Shown one piece after another: positions 32,982 through 41,294 of a stretch of 43,084 nucleotides of DNA. This DNA is from Terriglobia bacterium. GTDB lineage: Bacteria; Acidobacteriota; Terriglobia; Terriglobales; Acidobacteriaceae. Where the stretch lies: NCBI GenBank assembly GCA_020073395.1, contig JAIQFF010000024.1, forward strand, positions 1-43,084, given 5' to 3'. Position numbers and translations under genes: made by a program. The notes under the pieces were generated by a model that ran no database searches, was not told where the DNA came from, and saw only the letters and a program-made list of their open reading frames with translations. Positions within the stretch are counted from its first letter, which is position 1. Every line of letters begins with the position of its first letter.

Positions 32982-33725
32982 TCAGATCGACTTGACCGGA
33001 ATGAGCGTCAAGTCCTCTACCAGCCCCACTTCTTTCTGAAGAAAGGGTTCGGCGTAAGTCACGCCGCCCAGCAAGCCATAGAAGCGAGCCATGGCCTCAA
33101 CCCGCGAACGAATTTCATCATGCGCTGGAAAGATGCCTTTACCTGCTTCCTGATCGCTGAATTGCGTCTTGTAGGCGAGGATCGCCTGCAGGCGAGTTTC
33201 GAACTGTTCGGTAATATCGACGACAAACGTAGGCCGCACATCGTAGTAGAGGGTGGCGTAAATGATCTTGAAAGGCCGGTGAGGTTTCGTAGCACCGGCA
33301 TCCACACTGGGACCATCAACATCCAGCTTGGCCAGTCCCGCGAGAAAACAGGCCTCGTAGCCCAGCACCGCTGCGGTGTAGTGGTCCGGGTGCCGTCCCT
33401 TCCAGTAGGGAAGTATTACCACTCGCGGCCGCTGCTCGCGCAGCACACGCACGACTTTCAGCCGGTTTTCCCACGTGTTCTCCACCCGCCCATCGGGAAT
33501 GTCTAGAGCCTGGCGCCATGAGGTGCACAATATTTTTGCTGCTTGTGTGGCCTCGCGGGCGCGGTCTTCGGCGCTGCCCCGCGTGCCCATCTCGCCCTGA
33601 GTCAGATCGAGGATCCCGGTGCGATGTCCGCGCTGCGCCATCTTGAGCAGCGTGCCGCCACAGGTCTGCTCTACATCGTCACGGTGGGCAGCCAGGGCAA
33701 GGATATCGAGTGGAAGTGCGGACAT
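32982..33725 (-). CDS. bshB1: bacillithiol biosynthesis deacetylase (BshB1-type)
   Basis: The 247-residue LmbE-like enzyme removes the acetyl group of GlcNAc-malate, the second step of bacillithiol synthesis. ATG 33725 is chosen over an upstream in-frame start (33767). LALAAHRDDVEQTCGG (residues 9-24) is the AHxDDxE metal motif, with Arg in place of the usual Pro, and YWKGRHPDHYTA carries the second metal motif. The close FPAHDEIRSRVEA tail is typical. bshA and bshC are not in the window. Bacillithiol takes its thiol from cysteine, so the cysteine operon nearby is relevant. Confidence 0.85.
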   Translation of the reverse strand: MSALPLDILALAAHRDDVEQTCGGTLLKMAQRGHRTGILDLTQGEMGTRGSAEDRAREATQAAKILCTSWRQALDIPDGRVENTWENRLKVVRVLREQRPRVVILPYWKGRHPDHYTAAVLGYEACFLAGLAKLDVDGPSVDAGATKPHRPFKIIYATLYYDVRPTFVVDITEQFETRLQAILAYKTQFSDQEAGKGIFPAHDEIRSRVEAMARFYGLLGGVTYAEPFLQKEVGLVEDLTLIPVKSI

Positions 33726-33737
33726 GTCAGTCGGAGA

Positions 33738-33767
33738 AGAATACAGATAGGCTGGAAGAGATAGCAA
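33738..33767 (-). promoter_or_regulatory. promoter of bshB1
   Basis: On the minus strand TTGCTA (33767-33762), an 18-nt spacer and TATTCT (33743-33738) precede the ATG at 33725 by 12 nt. The 5' leader would be about five bases. No Shine-Dalgarno sequence is visible. Confidence 0.5.
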
Positions 33768-33797
33768 CCGGCTGAATCCCCGCCCGTCGAGTTGGCA

Positions 33798-34679
33798 CTA
33801 CTTTTTCCGCTCCACCAGAAATCGGGCGAGATCCTTAAGGGCTTCCGCCCGCGATCCGAAACCGTTCAGCGACGCCAAGGCTGAATCTACCAGAACGCCA
33901 GCCCGTCTCACCGATTCCTCGACCCCGAACAACGCCGGATAAGTGGCCTTCTCCGCCGCGGTGTCTTTTCCAGCCGTCTTGCCCAATTGCTCGGAGGTCT
34001 GGGTCACGTCAAGCACATCATCCACAATCTGAAAAGCCAAGCCGATGGATTGTCCGAACGACCGTAGGTCGCCGACGGCTTTGTCGTCCGCTCCCGCATA
34101 AAGTCCTCCGCTGACCACGCTGGCGCCAATCAGGGCGGCGGTTTTCGACCGGTGAATGTATTCCAGCATCGCCAGATCGGGCTTGGTGTGTTCTGCTTCA
34201 AGGTCCACAACCTGCCCTCCAATCATGCCTTCAACGGTGCCGGTCCCGCGCGCGACTTCTTCAATGATGCGCACCCGGGATTCGGCGGAGCAGTGCAGCC
34301 GAGACAGGACCTGGTAAGCCTGGGTCTGTAGTGCATCCCCCGCCAGGATGGCGATGGCCTCGCCAAATGCTTTGTGGCAGGTGGGGCGTCCCCGGCGCAG
34401 ATCATCATTGTCGAGCGCGGGCAGATCGTCGTGGATCAGGGAATAAGTGTGGAGCATCTCCAGGGCGGCGCCCAGTTCTTCAATGCCCGCGGGAAGGGAA
34501 CCGGCAACCATGCGTCCGGCTTCCATACAAAGAATAGGCCGCAATCTCTTGCCGCCGGCGAACACGCTATGGCGCATGGCCTGGTGGATCGAAGCGGGAC
34601 GCTGAGTGGCCGCCGGCAGCAGACGCTCCAGCGTGACGTCGGTCAACGCCTGGCCCTGCTCCAGAGTCTGTTTGAGCAT
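33798..34679 (-). CDS. ispA: polyprenyl (farnesyl/geranylgeranyl) diphosphate synthase
   Basis: The 293-residue enzyme elongates isoprenoid diphosphates. ATG 34679 is the native start; the frame extends to 34838 only because the inverted-repeat element upstream happens to be open. The first Asp-rich motif HDDLPALDNDDLRRGRP (about residues 83-99) and the second, IVDDVLDVT, are plain. The insertion in the first motif is that of the bacterial short-chain class (C15 or C20). Product length is not readable. It is paired with xseB as in many bacteria, but the two are split by a 142-bp element. Confidence 0.92.
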   Translation of the reverse strand: MLKQTLEQGQALTDVTLERLLPAATQRPASIHQAMRHSVFAGGKRLRPILCMEAGRMVAGSLPAGIEELGAALEMLHTYSLIHDDLPALDNDDLRRGRPTCHKAFGEAIAILAGDALQTQAYQVLSRLHCSAESRVRIIEEVARGTGTVEGMIGGQVVDLEAEHTKPDLAMLEYIHRSKTAALIGASVVSGGLYAGADDKAVGDLRSFGQSIGLAFQIVDDVLDVTQTSEQLGKTAGKDTAAEKATYPALFGVEESVRRAGVLVDSALASLNGFGSRAEALKDLARFLVERKK

Positions 34680-34700
34680 GCGGCTCAGTATAACAATCGG

Positions 34701-34842
34701 CAGTGTGGGGCGGACACTCATGTCTGCCGCTTTTGAAGTTGATTTTGAGTTAGGTCCTGATGTGGTTCGATTGCTGAATAGGAAGAGCCAATACGCAAAG
34801 TCAAAATCAAAAGCGGCGGACATGAGTGTCCGCCCCACACTG
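34701..34842. repeat. 142-bp inverted-repeat (MITE-like) element between xseB and ispA
   Basis: The left arm starts CAGTGTGGGGCGGACACTCA (34701) and runs to about 34748; the right arm (34801-34842) is its reverse complement, with one base change and a 6-nt gap. The middle is about 52 bp with no ORF. The element begins 5 nt from the xseB stop and ends 22 nt from the ispA start. No target duplication is obvious. It has probably inserted into a former two-gene operon. Confidence 0.85.
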
Positions 34843-34846
34843 GCAA

Positions 34847-35074
34847 CTAAGGTTTGCGCGCAGGCGGCTCGAAGGCTTCGGCCTGGAGCTTTCCGTTCTG
34901 CTTCAGCAGGATCTCGACTTTACCCTCGGCTTCTTCGAGTTCCTTGCGGCAAGTGGCGGAAAGCTGCATGCCCTCCTCGAACAGGGTCAGAGATTTTTCC
35001 AGAGGCACGTCGCCCTTTTCCAGTTCTTGCACGATCTTTTCCAGACGCTGGAGGCACTCTTCAAATTTTGCCAA
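34847..35074 (-). CDS. xseB: exodeoxyribonuclease VII small subunit
   Basis: The 75-residue protein matches the family over its whole length: KFEECLQRLEKIVQELEKGD then PLEKSLTLFEEGMQLSATC, forming two long helices that bind the large subunit. The C-terminal tail is Lys/Pro-rich. The large subunit gene (xseA) is not in the window. The stop lies directly at the edge of the repeat element. Confidence 0.93.
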   Translation of the reverse strand: MAKFEECLQRLEKIVQELEKGDVPLEKSLTLFEEGMQLSATCRKELEEAEGKVEILLKQNGKLQAEAFEPPARKP

Positions 35075-35113
35075 CGGACTTACTCCTCTAGCTATTCTAA
35101 TATCAGGACAGGG

Positions 35114-36991
35114 TCAAGAACCCAAGGCTTCGAGCACGTCCGCCGCTGAAGAATATCTTCCCGAGGGCGCGCTGATCTGGGCCCCTTGCACCATGTCCCG
35201 CACTGCCACCAACATCTCGCGTGCGATGGCGATTCCTTCTTCACGCGCGGCTTCGGGAGTCTTGGCAGCGGCCATGCGCTCCAGGATCGAGTCCGGCACC
35301 GAGACGCGCAACTCATTCTTCATGAATTCGGCATTGCGCACACTGACCAGCGGCCAGATTCCCGCAATGACGGGTATCTTGCAGTGCTCGATGCGGCGCA
35401 GGAAGGCTTCGAGCAGCTTGAGATCGAACACCGGTTGCGTCACCGCACATTCTGCTCCGGCCTCTACTTTGTATTCGAAGCGTTTGATCTCCTCGTCAAT
35501 ATTAGGGACGCCGGGGTTGGCCCCTACGCCGATGACGAATGACGTGCCTGTGCCCAGCGGGTTGCCGCCAATGTCCAACCCCCGGTTGAGGTTGTGCACA
35601 ATGTTGACCAGACCGATCGCGTCCACGTCAAAGACCGCCGTGGCGTCGGGATAGTTGCCCATCTTGGGCGGATCGCCAGTGATGCAGATCAGGTTGTGAA
35701 TGCCCAGCGCCGCCGCGCCCAGCAGGTCCGACTGCATGCTCAGCACGTTACGGTCGCGGCAGGTGTAGTGCAAAATCGCTTCGATCCCAACTTCCTGCTG
35801 CACCAGCAAGGACAAGGCCTGGTTGCTCATGCGCGCCGAGGCCCGCGGACTGTCTGGAATATTGATGGCGTCCACGCCCACCGATTTCAGAAAACGCGCG
35901 CCTTCGACTTCCTTGCGAACATCGGTCCCTTTGGGCGGGACAATTTCCACCATGGTCAGGAATTCGCCGGCGGCGATCTTGGCGCCTATCCCGGACCGTT
36001 TCTCCAACGGCACTGCGGGAGCAGCCTTGACCGCGGTCTCACCCTGAGTTTTTGCCGGGCTGGCTTTTGCCCGCGCCTCGCCTGCGCGCAAAGCCGATTT
36101 CATGACCCGGATGTGCTCCGGCGTTGTACCGCAGCATCCACCAACCAGGCGGACTCCCGCGGCGACAAACTTGCGTGCATAACTCGCCATGTATTCGGGT
36201 GAGCACAAGTAGATATTCCGGCCTTCGACTGATCGCGACATACCGGCATTAGGCTGGGCCGCCAGGGGCAGGGAAGTGAGCCCACGGACGCGTTCGATCA
36301 CATCCAGCATCGCCACCGGGCCTACGCTGCAGTTGCAGCCGATCACGTCGGCACCCCAGCTTTCAATCCGCGGCGTGAAGCTCTCCGGGGTCGAGCCGTC
36401 GAGGCAGTTTCCATCTTCATCAATGGTGACGTGGGCGACCACCGGAATCTTGGGATTTACGTCCCGGGCAGCCAGAATCGCCTGGTGAAGTTCCTCAACA
36501 TAGCCAAAGGTCTCCAGCATCAGCAGGTCAACGCCGCCCTCGACCAGGGCTGCGATCTGCTCGCGGAAGGCGGCGCGGGCCTCGTCGAAAGAGGTCTTGC
36601 CCAGTGGTTCAATGCGGACCCCAAGCGGGCCCACCGAGCCGGCAACCCACACATCGAAGCTCTTGGCCGCCTCGCGTGCCAGGCGAGCCCCTGCAAGGTT
36701 GATTTCGCGGACCCGGCTTTCCATGCTGTGGCGCCCCAGGCGAAACGAATTTCCTCCGAAAGTATTGGTTTCAATGACCTCCGCACCCGCCTGTAAATAT
36801 TCATGATGAAGCTGGCGGATAAGGTCGGGCTGCGAGACGTTCAACTCGTCATAGCAGCGATTGATAAAGATGCCCTTGGCGTAGAGCAGGGTCCCGGTCG
36901 CACCGTCGCACAGGACGGGGGACTGTTTTAAGCGAGCTAGCAGATCGGCAGCCATCTGTTTGAGAATACAAGATGAAGATTGGTTTTGCAT
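35114..36991 (-). CDS. fused homocysteine S-methyltransferase / methylenetetrahydrofolate reductase (YitJ-type)
   Basis: The 625-residue protein has two parts. Residues about 15-300 are the homocysteine methyltransferase barrel, with ILCDGATGT-like SPVLCDGATGTLLY at the start and zinc ligands in IGCNCSVGP (Cys221) and VGGCCGTTP (Cys286, Cys287). A Lys/Ala-rich linker (about 300-335) leads to the methylene-THF reductase domain (about 340-600, with EIVPPKGTDV and the late NPGVPNIDEEIKRF). It should make methyl-THF and transfer or donate methyl to homocysteine. ATG 36991 or M13 at 36955 could be the start; the latter has TATTCT 7 nt upstream. No SAM riboswitch was seen before it. Confidence 0.9.
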   Translation of the reverse strand: MQNQSSSCILKQMAADLLARLKQSPVLCDGATGTLLYAKGIFINRCYDELNVSQPDLIRQLHHEYLQAGAEVIETNTFGGNSFRLGRHSMESRVREINLAGARLAREAAKSFDVWVAGSVGPLGVRIEPLGKTSFDEARAAFREQIAALVEGGVDLLMLETFGYVEELHQAILAARDVNPKIPVVAHVTIDEDGNCLDGSTPESFTPRIESWGADVIGCNCSVGPVAMLDVIERVRGLTSLPLAAQPNAGMSRSVEGRNIYLCSPEYMASYARKFVAAGVRLVGGCCGTTPEHIRVMKSALRAGEARAKASPAKTQGETAVKAAPAVPLEKRSGIGAKIAAGEFLTMVEIVPPKGTDVRKEVEGARFLKSVGVDAINIPDSPRASARMSNQALSLLVQQEVGIEAILHYTCRDRNVLSMQSDLLGAAALGIHNLICITGDPPKMGNYPDATAVFDVDAIGLVNIVHNLNRGLDIGGNPLGTGTSFVIGVGANPGVPNIDEEIKRFEYKVEAGAECAVTQPVFDLKLLEAFLRRIEHCKIPVIAGIWPLVSVRNAEFMKNELRVSVPDSILERMAAAKTPEAAREEGIAIAREMLVAVRDMVQGAQISAPSGRYSSAADVLEALGS

Positions 36992-37057
36992 CCCAAGGGA
37001 GTTCTCCGCGGGCGGCGTTCATTGAGCGCTTCTCTCCACCCCAGTGAAGGGCTCTGC

Positions 37058-37063
37058 TATAAT
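37058..37063 (+). promoter_or_regulatory. -10 box TATAAT before the lipoprotein gene
   Basis: A perfect TATAAT lies 31 nt before the ATG at 37095. No good -35 sequence is at the right distance. It supports the 37095 start over an earlier GTG at 37044. Confidence 0.45.
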
Positions 37064-37094
37064 CCCGATTCTTGCATCTAACTCTCCATTCTTC

Positions 37095-38435
37095 ATGTTC
37101 TTGGGAGTTCCTGGTTTGAGGCAATCCGCTTTCGCCATTCTGGTTCTTGCCGCGGCCACCGCCGTGCTGGTCTCTTGCGGAAATAACTACAACACCGGTT
37201 TCGGGACAACCCCGGGGGCGAACCCAGCCACAATCAAGGTGCACGTTTTCGTTTCCAATCCCTTGTTTCCTAACGCCACGACAACCGCTCCAGTCCTCAA
37301 TGTCGTGGATGGGCAGCGCGATCTGCTATCGCCAAGTGTAATCTCCGTGGGAGCTACCAGCACCATACCGGGCCTGATGGTGCTGTTTCCCAACAAGAGA
37401 TTTTCGCTGGTTTTCAGTGCCTCGAACAACTCCCTCACTGTGGTCAACAATGTCAGCCAGAGTGTCGCCCAGAGCTCCGGTGGGAAATCAGCTTCGGTCA
37501 GCCTTCCCGGCTTCAGCGAAAGTATCGTGGTGGCGCCGGACAATGTGACCGGCTTTGCTGCCGTTCCCAGTGTGCTGGTGACGGGGCAGTCTCCCGGGGT
37601 GGTTGATGTGCTGGACCTGTCCAACGATGTCATTTCGGCCGCGGTGCCGGTCCCCGGTGCTCGCTACCTGGCGCAGAGTCACAATGGCAACCGCATTCTG
37701 GTGTTTGGCAGCCGACCCGATACGGTGACGGTCCTGGCGCCGAGTTCGGTGGGTACCAGCACGGATCCCCGCACGGATATTCAAAGTTCGCTTTTCGATC
37801 ATCCGGTTTGGGGAGTTTTCAGCAGCGACGATTCGACCGCCTACATCCTGAACTGCGGCCCGGAATGCGGAGGAACGACCGCCAGCATTACTCTGCTGGA
37901 CATGAACAGCAACCTGCCCGGCCCAACCATTCCGATCGACGCCGGCACCACCGGGTTGCTCTCCGGCAATATCCTCTATGTTGCAGGAACCAAGCCGGGG
38001 GCCAACACTTGCGCGGGTTCGTCCACTGCGACGCTGGCCACTACTTGCGGAGAAGTTTCCACGGTTGATCTGGGAGCGATGACGGTTACCGCCACCGCGA
38101 CGATTACGGACGGCTACCACAATCGCATCGAGATGGGCGCAAATAATCGACTTTTCATCGGCGCCCGCACATGCACCAATATCAAGGCTCCGTCCAGCGG
38201 CAGCAGCCCGGGAGAAGTTCGCGGCTGCTTGTCCATTGTTAACACCAGTAAGTCAACTGTCGTAGTTCCGCCTCTGCAGGGTGATGTCACAGGCATCCAA
38301 CCCATAAGCCGCAGGAACGTGGTGTACGTGGTCCAGAACGGCGAGCTAGGCATCTACGACACTACCACCGACAAGCTCCAAACCACCCAGGTGGACATCA
38401 TCGGCCAGGCTGTGGATGTGAAGCAGGTAGACTGA
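37095..38435 (+). CDS. lipoprotein with beta-propeller-like repeats
   Basis: The 446-residue protein has a lipoprotein signal: a hydrophobic core AFAILVLAAATAVL and the lipobox LVSC followed by GNN. The mature part is Ser/Thr/Val-rich with repeated strand patterns (for example VVAPDNVTGFAAV, ILVFGSRPDTVTVL, LSGNILYVAGT), as in YVTN/lactonase-like beta-propellers, though no full signature is present. It is anchored in a membrane, probably on the periplasmic face of the outer membrane, which is inferred. No enzyme activity is proposed. It is divergent from the fused methyltransferase gene. Confidence 0.75.
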   Translation: MFLGVPGLRQSAFAILVLAAATAVLVSCGNNYNTGFGTTPGANPATIKVHVFVSNPLFPNATTTAPVLNVVDGQRDLLSPSVISVGATSTIPGLMVLFPNKRFSLVFSASNNSLTVVNNVSQSVAQSSGGKSASVSLPGFSESIVVAPDNVTGFAAVPSVLVTGQSPGVVDVLDLSNDVISAAVPVPGARYLAQSHNGNRILVFGSRPDTVTVLAPSSVGTSTDPRTDIQSSLFDHPVWGVFSSDDSTAYILNCGPECGGTTASITLLDMNSNLPGPTIPIDAGTTGLLSGNILYVAGTKPGANTCAGSSTATLATTCGEVSTVDLGAMTVTATATITDGYHNRIEMGANNRLFIGARTCTNIKAPSSGSSPGEVRGCLSIVNTSKSTVVVPPLQGDVTGIQPISRRNVVYVVQNGELGIYDTTTDKLQTTQVDIIGQAVDVKQVD

Positions 38436-38603
38436 GGGCGGACCCCGGGCGTAAGACCTCGGACTTCGGACCTTTAGGCGTCAGGCTTCGGGCCCCTGGC
38501 GTCGAACCGTATCCCTGAGCTGTCAGATCTCAGCCTTCAGCCAGACTCCCATGAGCCGCGAAGCGGCGTCAGAATGCAGCCCAAGGCGTAAGCCCTGGGT
38601 CAG
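38436..38603. other. intergenic region with degenerate repeats
   Basis: This 168-nt gap between convergent genes holds GC-rich, partly self-complementary stretches such as GCCGCGAAGCGGC and AGCCC...GCCCTGGGT near 38590, typical of repeat remnants. No gene or clear terminator is seen. Confidence 0.4.
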
Positions 38604-41063
38604 CTATTCCATCCCCAACTCATGCTGCTTCGACGCCGCGACTGCCTTTTCAGAATAGGGCAGCTTAAACGTGTAGCCCTCGTACCACGCCTTCCACTGG
38701 TCCATGTAATAGGGACTGAGAAGATTCCCTGCCTCGCCGGTAACCAGATTCAACGTGGTCTGGTCCAGATCGGACAGGTCCACCGTCAGCCGTTCCGAGG
38801 GCCCATGGCTGCGCGATACCGCTTTCACGGTATAGCCACTGCCCGATTGCGGCAGGGTTCCGGGGCCGGTCCAGCGTTGCAGCAGGGGAATTCTGCCTAG
38901 GACCGGGTGCTGTATCGAGACCGGGCGAAACTCTCCCCACTTCCACGAGGCCAAGTCTTTTGTTGCGTCGGGATCGCTGACAGCAGCTTCAACTGACGCC
39001 GCCAGCAGGTCATCATAGTTGGCATAGTTTTCAGGAAGCCAACGCTGAGGCCGATGGTGGACTACGTTTTCCAGCCACACTGATTGCATTCCCCAGGAAT
39101 AAGTCTTCCAACTCAACGTAGCTGCAACCTGCTGGGGACCTGCGGGCGCAGGACCCAATTTTGGCTCCAGCAGCAGGCGCGCGAGCTCGGCTCGTGCCCG
39201 ATACGCGATCGTGGGAGCGGCCGAGTCCGCGGTCATCCGGCCATCCCAGCCCCGCATGACTTCAGCTGCCTGTTTGGCCCGCGGAGAGGAGTTCTTAGAG
39301 TGGTCCACGCTGTACACAAACCGTTCCGCAAAATAACGGTCGGCTTCGGAATAAATGTCCGCCTGCAGGGCCAGCATGTCAGCCGAGGAAAATTTTTTGC
39401 CCGACTCCAACACACGATAGATTCGGGCCGAGCGCCAGGGAGCCTCCCATCCGGTGCTGATTGAGTAAGGGTAACCGTCCGGGGTAATGCGGCTGTTGGC
39501 GGTCGCGATGATACCCGAAGGCGGATTGTAAGCACTGGGAAGTTTGTCGAATGGGATGTATCCCGTCCATTCATACGCGTTGTCGCTGCCATTTTCCGGA
39601 AGGCTGCCATCACCCGAGGCGCGGATGGGAATCTTTCCGGTGGCCTGGTATCCGATGTTGCCATCTACATCGGCGAACACGACGTTTTGTCCGGGCGTGT
39701 CAAAGGCCGAGAAAGCGCTGCGAAACTGGTTCCAGTTCTGCGCCGAATTCACTTCAAAAAAAGGATCGTGGGTGCCGTCGTAGAGCGTCCAGCGCAGCGC
39801 CAGCTTGCGAGTTTCACCAGGGAGCAGTTCGGTGATGATGGGTCCATGGCGGGTGACGGCAACATCGACCACCACGTCCGGTTTGCCCTTCACGTGAATC
39901 ACTTCGCTGCGGTGTTGAGGCGCCTTCCATCCCCCGGGCGTCCGGTATTGACCGTCGGGATTGAAGGTCTCGATGTAAACGTCCTCCACCGTCGGGCCGA
40001 TGTTGGTAAAGCCCCAGGCGATGCGCTGGTTGTGTCCTACGATCACGTAAGGCAGGCCGGGCAAGGTGACGCCCGCCGCGTCGAAGTTGCCGCAGCGAAG
40101 ATGGGCTTCGTACCACAGGTTGGGCATCTGGTGCCCCAGGTGCATGTCGTTCGAGAGCAGAGGCTTGCCCGAAACCGTGTGCGCGCCCGAGACCACCCAG
40201 TTATTCGAACCGATCACCATGCGCTCGTTCGAATCTAATCGGGATGTGCTCGCGAGATTCTGAAAATCCGCATCTGCTGACGTCCCTGCCACGGAACTGC
40301 CGATGGGGCGCCGCGGATGGTTTTCCTCGTCTGTGTCCTGGTCCAGTCCCGGGCGTGACACAGTCGGCGGACGGTCGTGCCAGGAAGAGTTGACGTACAA
40401 GTCGGCCGTCAGTTCCGGCCCGAGTTTGGCCAGGATCTTCTCGCGCTCAAGCGCGTCCCGATAGGGATAGTGGTTCAGATCCTTCACCATCTGGGACGCG
40501 ATCAAAGTGGAGTCTTCCGGGGCCCAGGGACGCGGAGAATAGCGCAGGATGCGAAATTCGATGGGCAGCCGGTCACGATGAGATTCGATGTAAGCGTTCA
40601 CTCCCCGCGCATAGGCCTCGAAGTGAGAGAGATTTTGTGCCGAGGAGACCTCTAGCGCTTTTCGCGCCGCCACGCGTAGACCCAGAATCCTTTGCTCGCG
40701 GTCATGCGTGAGAAACGCGTCGCCCAGAATCTCGGAAACTTCGCCGGCGGCGAAGCGCCGCATCATGTCTATTTGCCACAAACGGTCCTGCGCCGTGACA
40801 TACCCCTGCGCAAAAAAGAGGTCGTCAAAATTGGCGGCCTCGATCGTGGGCACACCGTGCCCGTCGCGTATGACCGTGACCCGAGCGGAGAGGCCGGGAA
40901 CCTTGACACTTCCGTCCAACTGGGGCAGGGCAGAGCGCGCCATGGAGTAAAGCCAGGCCAGAGCTCCCAGGGCAACTAGCAATACAGCGATCAGAAAAAA
41001 GGCAAGAACTCGCCCCATACCGAAGCGGGTGCGTGGGGAAATAGAAGTAGTCGTGGTGGCCAT
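38604..41063 (-). CDS. penicillin acylase (penicillin amidase) family N-terminal nucleophile hydrolase
   Basis: The 819-residue protein has an N-terminal membrane anchor or uncleaved signal (about residues 18-40). It then has the alpha-chain RDGHGVPTIEAANFDDLFFAQGYVTAQDRLWQ pattern in part (residues about 66-98), and the self-processing site before Ser286 in VIGSNNWVVSG, which becomes the N-terminal nucleophile of the beta-chain. Later motifs LLSNDMHLGHQMPNLWY and GFTNIGPTVEDVYIE are those of the family. Substrates of relatives include penicillins, acyl-homoserine lactones and other amides; which of these applies is unknown. It probably acts outside the cytoplasm. It has no operon partner. 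Confidence 0.9.
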   Translation of the reverse strand: MATTTTSISPRTRFGMGRVLAFFLIAVLLVALGALAWLYSMARSALPQLDGSVKVPGLSARVTVIRDGHGVPTIEAANFDDLFFAQGYVTAQDRLWQIDMMRRFAAGEVSEILGDAFLTHDREQRILGLRVAARKALEVSSAQNLSHFEAYARGVNAYIESHRDRLPIEFRILRYSPRPWAPEDSTLIASQMVKDLNHYPYRDALEREKILAKLGPELTADLYVNSSWHDRPPTVSRPGLDQDTDEENHPRRPIGSSVAGTSADADFQNLASTSRLDSNERMVIGSNNWVVSGAHTVSGKPLLSNDMHLGHQMPNLWYEAHLRCGNFDAAGVTLPGLPYVIVGHNQRIAWGFTNIGPTVEDVYIETFNPDGQYRTPGGWKAPQHRSEVIHVKGKPDVVVDVAVTRHGPIITELLPGETRKLALRWTLYDGTHDPFFEVNSAQNWNQFRSAFSAFDTPGQNVVFADVDGNIGYQATGKIPIRASGDGSLPENGSDNAYEWTGYIPFDKLPSAYNPPSGIIATANSRITPDGYPYSISTGWEAPWRSARIYRVLESGKKFSSADMLALQADIYSEADRYFAERFVYSVDHSKNSSPRAKQAAEVMRGWDGRMTADSAAPTIAYRARAELARLLLEPKLGPAPAGPQQVAATLSWKTYSWGMQSVWLENVVHHRPQRWLPENYANYDDLLAASVEAAVSDPDATKDLASWKWGEFRPVSIQHPVLGRIPLLQRWTGPGTLPQSGSGYTVKAVSRSHGPSERLTVDLSDLDQTTLNLVTGEAGNLLSPYYMDQWKAWYEGYTFKLPYSEKAVAASKQHELGME

Positions 41064-41094
41064 GCTGAACGTCCATTACTCCTGGGAACAAACC

Positions 41095-41213
41095 GTAGCG
41101 CCGGCGTCCCGACGGCTGTCGGGCGGGCATCCTTCGACTTCCCTCAGGACAAGTCTTGCCCGCCCCGCGGGGCAGGATGCCCGCGGAGCCAGCCGGCAAG
41201 ATGCCGGAGCTAC
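41095..41213. repeat. inverted-repeat element upstream of the penicillin acylase gene
   Basis: GTAGCGCCGGCGTC (41095-41108) and GATGCCGGAGCTAC (41200-41213) are inverted copies at 12 of 14 positions. The interior has further GC-rich pairs (CGGGCGGGCATCC and GGATGCCCGC). No gene is inside. Confidence 0.65.
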
Positions 41214-41294
41214 AAAGGGTGCAGGCTGCTGCCCGTGAGCTTCCGATTGTATGGTGCGCTCGCAGCTAAAACAAATGCGTGAAAATCAAGCAGA

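Noticed and set aside
34680..34838. N-terminal extension of the polyprenyl synthase
   Set aside because: These codons come from the inverted-repeat element; the family begins near the ATG at 34679.
36992..37094. SAM riboswitch or T-box before the fused methyltransferase gene
   Set aside because: The gap is short and shows no kink-turn, terminator or specifier pattern; only promoter-like boxes are seen.
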